Assembly (NCBI GenBank): GCA_016712345.1
Contig: JADJRH010000001.1
Span: 2,356,001 to 2,420,000, forward strand
Length of the DNA: 64,000 bases
Direction of reading: 5' to 3'
Source: Polyangiaceae bacterium
GTDB lineage: Bacteria > Myxococcota_A > Polyangia > Polyangiales > Polyangiaceae
Shown: in pieces, positions 60,798 through 64,000 of the stretch
How the letters are laid out: each line of letters starts with the position of its first letter
How positions within the stretch are numbered: the stretch's first letter is position 1
Program-made: the position numbers and the translations under genes
The notes under the pieces: model-generated
Seen by the model: the letters and a program-made list of their open reading frames with translations, nothing else
Told to the model about the DNA's origin: nothing
The model's database searches: none

Positions 60798-63284
60798 TTA
60801 GAAGGGCGGCGGTTCGTTGGGTGTAACGCCTGCGTCGGAGGGATCGAGTGTTGGTAAGGGCGACTCAGCGCCCGCTTCGCTCGGCGCTCCGGCGTCTTCG
60901 TCACCGCCGTCGGCTCCGGCATCGGGGCTCGCCACATCCACCGGCTCCGTTCCCGACAGGAACACTTCATCAATGGTGGTTTCTTCACCCTCGTATGCGA
61001 GCAGGCCCGTTTCAGGGTCGATCTTTTTTCGAACCACACCCGGCGGTTCAACGAAATTTTGCACAGGGCGATCTTTGTGGGCCGCGCGCATCCACTCCAC
61101 AAATGCGGGCAGAGCGGCGGCCGCCCCGGATTCACCCGCGCCGAGCGGCGTGTTGTCGTCGAAACCAGTCCAAACGGCGCACGCGAGATCGGTAGAAAAG
61201 CCTACAAACCAAGCATCTTTTGCACGGTTTGACGTGCCCGTTTTTCCAGCGATCGGTCGATTCAGTGCCTTGGCGCGTTGCCCGGTGCCATCTTGAACAA
61301 CGCTCGTGAGCAGGCTCGTAAGGATGTACGCATCGGCCTGCTCCATCACGCGCTTCGGCGCGGCGCGCTCAGGGAGCGAAACCTCCACACCGTTTGGCCC
61401 GACGATCTTGGTGATGAGAAGCGGCGCTCGGTATTCACCCCCGGCGGCCCACGTTGCGTACACATTGACCATTTCGCGGGGCGTCACTTCATACGAGCCG
61501 AGCGCGAGCGACAGATCCGAACCAAGTTTTGAAGTAATGCCATGGGCGGCGGCGAACTTTGCAACGTTGGCGGGACCGACGCGCGAGATGGTCCACACGG
61601 CCGCGACGTTGATGCTCTTGGCGAGCGCTTCGCGCATGCGCTTCGGCTTTTTTGCAGCACTTTCGTCGGCGGCGAGAAGGCCCGGCTTGTAGCCCGAAAC
61701 GCTTGTCGGATCGGTTTGCAGAAGCGTGGCCGGCGTCATTGTTCGGGTTTGAATGGCGTACCCGTACGTGAGCGGCTTAAACGTGGAGCCGGGTTGCCTC
61801 GCGGCGCGCGTTGCTCGATCGAGCCCACCGCGCAACGCTTCGTAACTTCCAACAAGAGCCAAGATCTCGCGTGTTTTTACGTCAACCGCCACGAGCGCGC
61901 TTTGCGGTCCGAGTTCAAGCCGCGCATGGAGCGGCGTGGGCGATGACGGAGCGGTGGGTTTGCCGCCGCCTTCGCCGTCGTTGTGATCGGGCAAGTTGAG
62001 AATTGTGACGCGCACGGTTTTGCCTATTTCGGCAAATTCGCTCGGCTTCAACTTCTTCGGATTTTCGCGAATATTTTTGATGTCCACCGCGGCCGTCTGT
62101 TTGCCAATGCGAACCGTGAGTACACCTTTTTCGTCATCGGCAGAGACCACTTCAGCGTGTACACTTTGGTGTACACTTTTTGGAAGATCGTCGGCTGGCT
62201 TAGGATCGCCCTTTGCTTTTTTCAGGGGCGCAACGAGCTTGTGTCGGGCGGCGTAGTCATCCAGGTTTTTGCGTACCGAGGCTCGCGCAACCGATTGGAG
62301 ATTGGCGTCGATCGTTGTCGTGACAGTGAATCCTCCGCGTTCGGCTCCGGGACCAACCAACTCGGTCAGCTTTTTTTTCACCTCATCCACCACCTCGGGC
62401 GCGAGATCCGACGAAGCTTCGGTTTCGGGAGCGAGGACGATCGGTTCGTTTCTCGCGGCCTCCACCTGATCAAGCGGTGCAAAGTTTTTTTGCGCCATTT
62501 GGTCGAGCACAAACTTGCGCCGCGACATCGCGCGCGTGCGATTGACACGCGGCGAATAAATGCTCGGGCCTTTCACAACACCGGCCAACATTGCGGCTTC
62601 GGCGAGCTTCAGTTCGGTGACGCTTTTGCCAAAGTAGTAGCGGCTCGCTTCTTCAATTCCGTAGCGGCCGTGGCCGAAATAAATGTGGTTGAGATAAAGC
62701 TCCAAAATTTCATCTTTGGTGAGCGTCTGCTCAATTTGCCGCGCTAACAGCGCTTCTTTTGCTTTGCGTGAAAACGTTCGCTCCGGCGTGAGCAGCACAT
62801 TTTTAATCACCTGCTGCGTGATGGTGCTGCCGCCTTGAAGTGAGCCGGGGCTTGTCACGTTGTGCGCGAGCGCGCGCAGCATGCCGAGATAGTTGAGCCC
62901 CGCGTGTTCATAAAATCGCGCGTCTTCGGCTGCCAAAACAGCCTTTTTCATCACATCCGGCACAGCTTGAATGGACACAAGCGTTCGCCGCTCAACAAAG
63001 ATCTCACCGAGCGTTGTGCCGTCGCGCGCGAGCACTCGCGTGACTTGGGGCGGGTTATATCCGCGCAGATCGCCGAGCGCCGGAAGATCACTTTCGTAGT
63101 GACGGAGCAACAAAACCAACGCGAGCGCGGCTGCCACAATCGCTCCGAGCAGCACGACGGCGAAGCGAGGCAGCCACCTCCGAGCCCAACTTCGCTTGGG
63201 ACGTTTCTTTTTTTTCGGGCGTGGTCGCACATCCCCCTCGGCCACCGGGGGATTGTCACGTTTTGCGCCGTCGCTCTCGCTCAC
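60798..63284 (-). CDS. mrcA: Class A penicillin-binding protein (PBP1a-like)
   Basis: This is an 828-residue bifunctional peptidoglycan synthase with a GTG start. The basic cytoplasmic tail (1-35) and a membrane helix (about 38-62) lead to the GT51 glycosyltransferase (about 85-260, with the catalytic Glu in AAEDARFYEH and GGSTITQQ). An OB-like insert follows, then the transpeptidase, with active-site Ser in GSTFKPL and the KTGTS box. A Pro/Asp/Ala-rich tail ends the protein. Two GTGTACAC sites sit inside the gene at 62157 and 62169. It polymerises and cross-links the cell wall. Confidence 0.93.
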   Translation of the reverse strand: MSESDGAKRDNPPVAEGDVRPRPKKKKRPKRSWARRWLPRFAVVLLGAIVAAALALVLLLRHYESDLPALGDLRGYNPPQVTRVLARDGTTLGEIFVERRTLVSIQAVPDVMKKAVLAAEDARFYEHAGLNYLGMLRALAHNVTSPGSLQGGSTITQQVIKNVLLTPERTFSRKAKEALLARQIEQTLTKDEILELYLNHIYFGHGRYGIEEASRYYFGKSVTELKLAEAAMLAGVVKGPSIYSPRVNRTRAMSRRKFVLDQMAQKNFAPLDQVEAARNEPIVLAPETEASSDLAPEVVDEVKKKLTELVGPGAERGGFTVTTTIDANLQSVARASVRKNLDDYAARHKLVAPLKKAKGDPKPADDLPKSVHQSVHAEVVSADDEKGVLTVRIGKQTAAVDIKNIRENPKKLKPSEFAEIGKTVRVTILNLPDHNDGEGGGKPTAPSSPTPLHARLELGPQSALVAVDVKTREILALVGSYEALRGGLDRATRAARQPGSTFKPLTYGYAIQTRTMTPATLLQTDPTSVSGYKPGLLAADESAAKKPKRMREALAKSINVAAVWTISRVGPANVAKFAAAHGITSKLGSDLSLALGSYEVTPREMVNVYATWAAGGEYRAPLLITKIVGPNGVEVSLPERAAPKRVMEQADAYILTSLLTSVVQDGTGQRAKALNRPIAGKTGTSNRAKDAWFVGFSTDLACAVWTGFDDNTPLGAGESGAAAALPAFVEWMRAAHKDRPVQNFVEPPGVVRKKIDPETGLLAYEGEETTIDEVFLSGTEPVDVASPDAGADGGDEDAGAPSEAGAESPLPTLDPSDAGVTPNEPPPF

Positions 63285-63398
63285 GGGTTCTCCAGAACGA
63301 AGGGTACACTTGCGCCGATCGTTTTCGCCAAATCCTGACAGCAGAGCTGCGATGGGCCGCGAAAGGTCACGCGGATCGAACGCACCGCGCCCGCGCCT
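63285..63398. other. Short gap upstream of the PBP gene
   Basis: This gap contains one GGGTACAC site near 63302 and the GTG leader of the PBP gene. No terminator or operator is clear. Confidence 0.35.
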
Positions 63399-64000
63399 TC
63401 ATCCAAGGAACTTGAGTACAACCACGGTGAGCAAAACGCCGGCGAGCAGACACGCAACGGCGACGCCCACAAGGAGCACCACCGGCATTTTTGCTTTTTG
63501 CTCGGGCACCGCGTTCATCGGTGCAGTTTTGGCCATGGCTTTGTACGCAGGTTGAGGCGGTGAAGCCTGCTGCTGCACAGGCGGCGCCATGGGCGTGGGT
63601 TGTTGCGCCGGCATTTGCTGAACCGGACGTGCCGACACCACCGGTTGGGCAGCCTGCACAGGCTTGGGTGCGGCTGCCGCAGGCGGCGATCCATCGGTCG
63701 CCGTCATTTTCACCGTTTTTGAATTGGGGCCCGCTGTCGCTTCACCCGCGGCGGGCGCGGCGACTTTGGGGGCAGCTCCTCCGGGAGAACTTGCGGCCGG
63801 AGCCGGAATGACAGGCGCCGCGGTACCGGCCGCAGGACCGGGCATCATCGCGGTGAAACCTTTGCCTGAAGCGCCGGCAAACGGTTTGAGGGCGGCGGCA
63901 AACTCCGCGGCATTTGCGTAGCGATTTTCAGGCTTTTTTTCGAGAGCTTTTGCGATCACCTGTCCGAGCCCGGGCGGAAACGTTTTGGTGGCCACGCGCT
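63399..64000 (-). CDS. Ser/Thr protein kinase, C-terminal part
   Basis: About 200 residues are seen; the catalytic core lies beyond the right edge. The first visible residues match the end of a kinase C-lobe (LGQVIAKALEKKPENRYANAAEF). A long Ala/Pro/Gly-rich juxtamembrane stretch follows, then one membrane helix near the C terminus (VVLLVGVAVACLLAG). No periplasmic sensor follows it. It is probably a membrane-anchored Hanks-type kinase. Confidence 0.8.
   Translation of the reverse strand, partial: RVATKTFPPGLGQVIAKALEKKPENRYANAAEFAAALKPFAGASGKGFTAMMPGPAAGTAAPVIPAPAASSPGGAAPKVAAPAAGEATAGPNSKTVKMTATDGSPPAAAAPKPVQAAQPVVSARPVQQMPAQQPTPMAPPVQQQASPPQPAYKAMAKTAPMNAVPEQKAKMPVVLLVGVAVACLLAGVLLTVVVLKFLG

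Noticed and set aside
1..64000. tRNA, rRNA or a known riboswitch
   Set aside because: I found no cloverleaf, rRNA segment or recognisable riboswitch core in the gaps; a covariance-model search would be decisive.
1..64000. Prophage or integrative element
   Set aside because: xerC looks like the housekeeping recombinase and no phage structural, integrase-partner or conjugation gene is present.

Overview
The window looks like a chromosomal segment of a myxobacterium (Myxococcota, probably the Polyangia side). Direct signs are a MYXO-CTERM sorting tail (28143-29852), a MopE-type calcium-binding motif fused to a sulfatase-like enzyme, three serine/threonine kinase genes including a kinase-PEGA-FGE fusion, FHA, GAF and DUF4388 proteins, a caspase-like protein, and many lipoproteins with Gly/Ser/Thr-rich or Cys-rich linkers. 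Coding density is high. GTG and TTG starts and 4-bp stop/start overlaps are common.

Layout: 1-9.2 kb holds a GAF protein, a CstA-type permease, a caspase-like protein, a kinase fused to an FGE domain, a divergent FHA protein and rho. 9.2-10.2 kb is a gene-free stretch with a 520-bp repeat element; a second, inverted copy lies at 19.7-20.2 kb. 10.2-19.7 kb holds lipoproteins, an xerC plus sulfatase-like pair, a kinase, a rhodanese and a CotH-family lipoprotein. 20.2-29.9 kb is a long minus-strand array: MYXO-CTERM protein, di-haem lipoprotein, an ECF-transporter-like T/S fusion, two molybdenum-storage-protein (MoSto) subunits, a Cys-rich lipoprotein, a TonB-dependent receptor and a repeat-built lipoprotein. 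30-35.7 kb holds an ECF sigma/anti-sigma operon with envelope genes (M23 peptidase, lipoproteins) and an HtrA/DUF1844 operon, followed by slyD.

36.5-41 kb encodes a MacAB-like export system with one adaptor, one ATPase and two tandem permeases. 41-48.5 kb holds an Rpn/PD-(D/E)XK-like protein between direct repeats, an S1-domain protein, an Mrp ATPase and two Cys-rich lipoproteins. 48.5-52 kb has two TlpA-like lipoproteins followed by an outer-membrane barrel. 52-64 kb holds a possible 40-residue TatA-like protein, a DUF4388/J-like protein, a Clp ATPase, rsmG with a hydrolase, a hybrid histidine kinase with a degenerate receiver, a class A PBP and the end of another kinase.

The strongest candidate for a new system is the MoSto locus (about 21.3-27.1 kb). 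Two paralogous storage subunits are translationally coupled to a fused ECF-type T+S membrane protein, and an outer-membrane receptor pair lies downstream on the same strand, so the set could take up and store molybdate or tungstate. The strongest window-wide signal is the octamer GTGTACAC and its GYGTACRC relatives, which recur in genes and gaps far above chance. A third is a family of hairpin-bearing repeats with CCTGACACG-like ends, one of which supplies the start codon of a lipoprotein gene.
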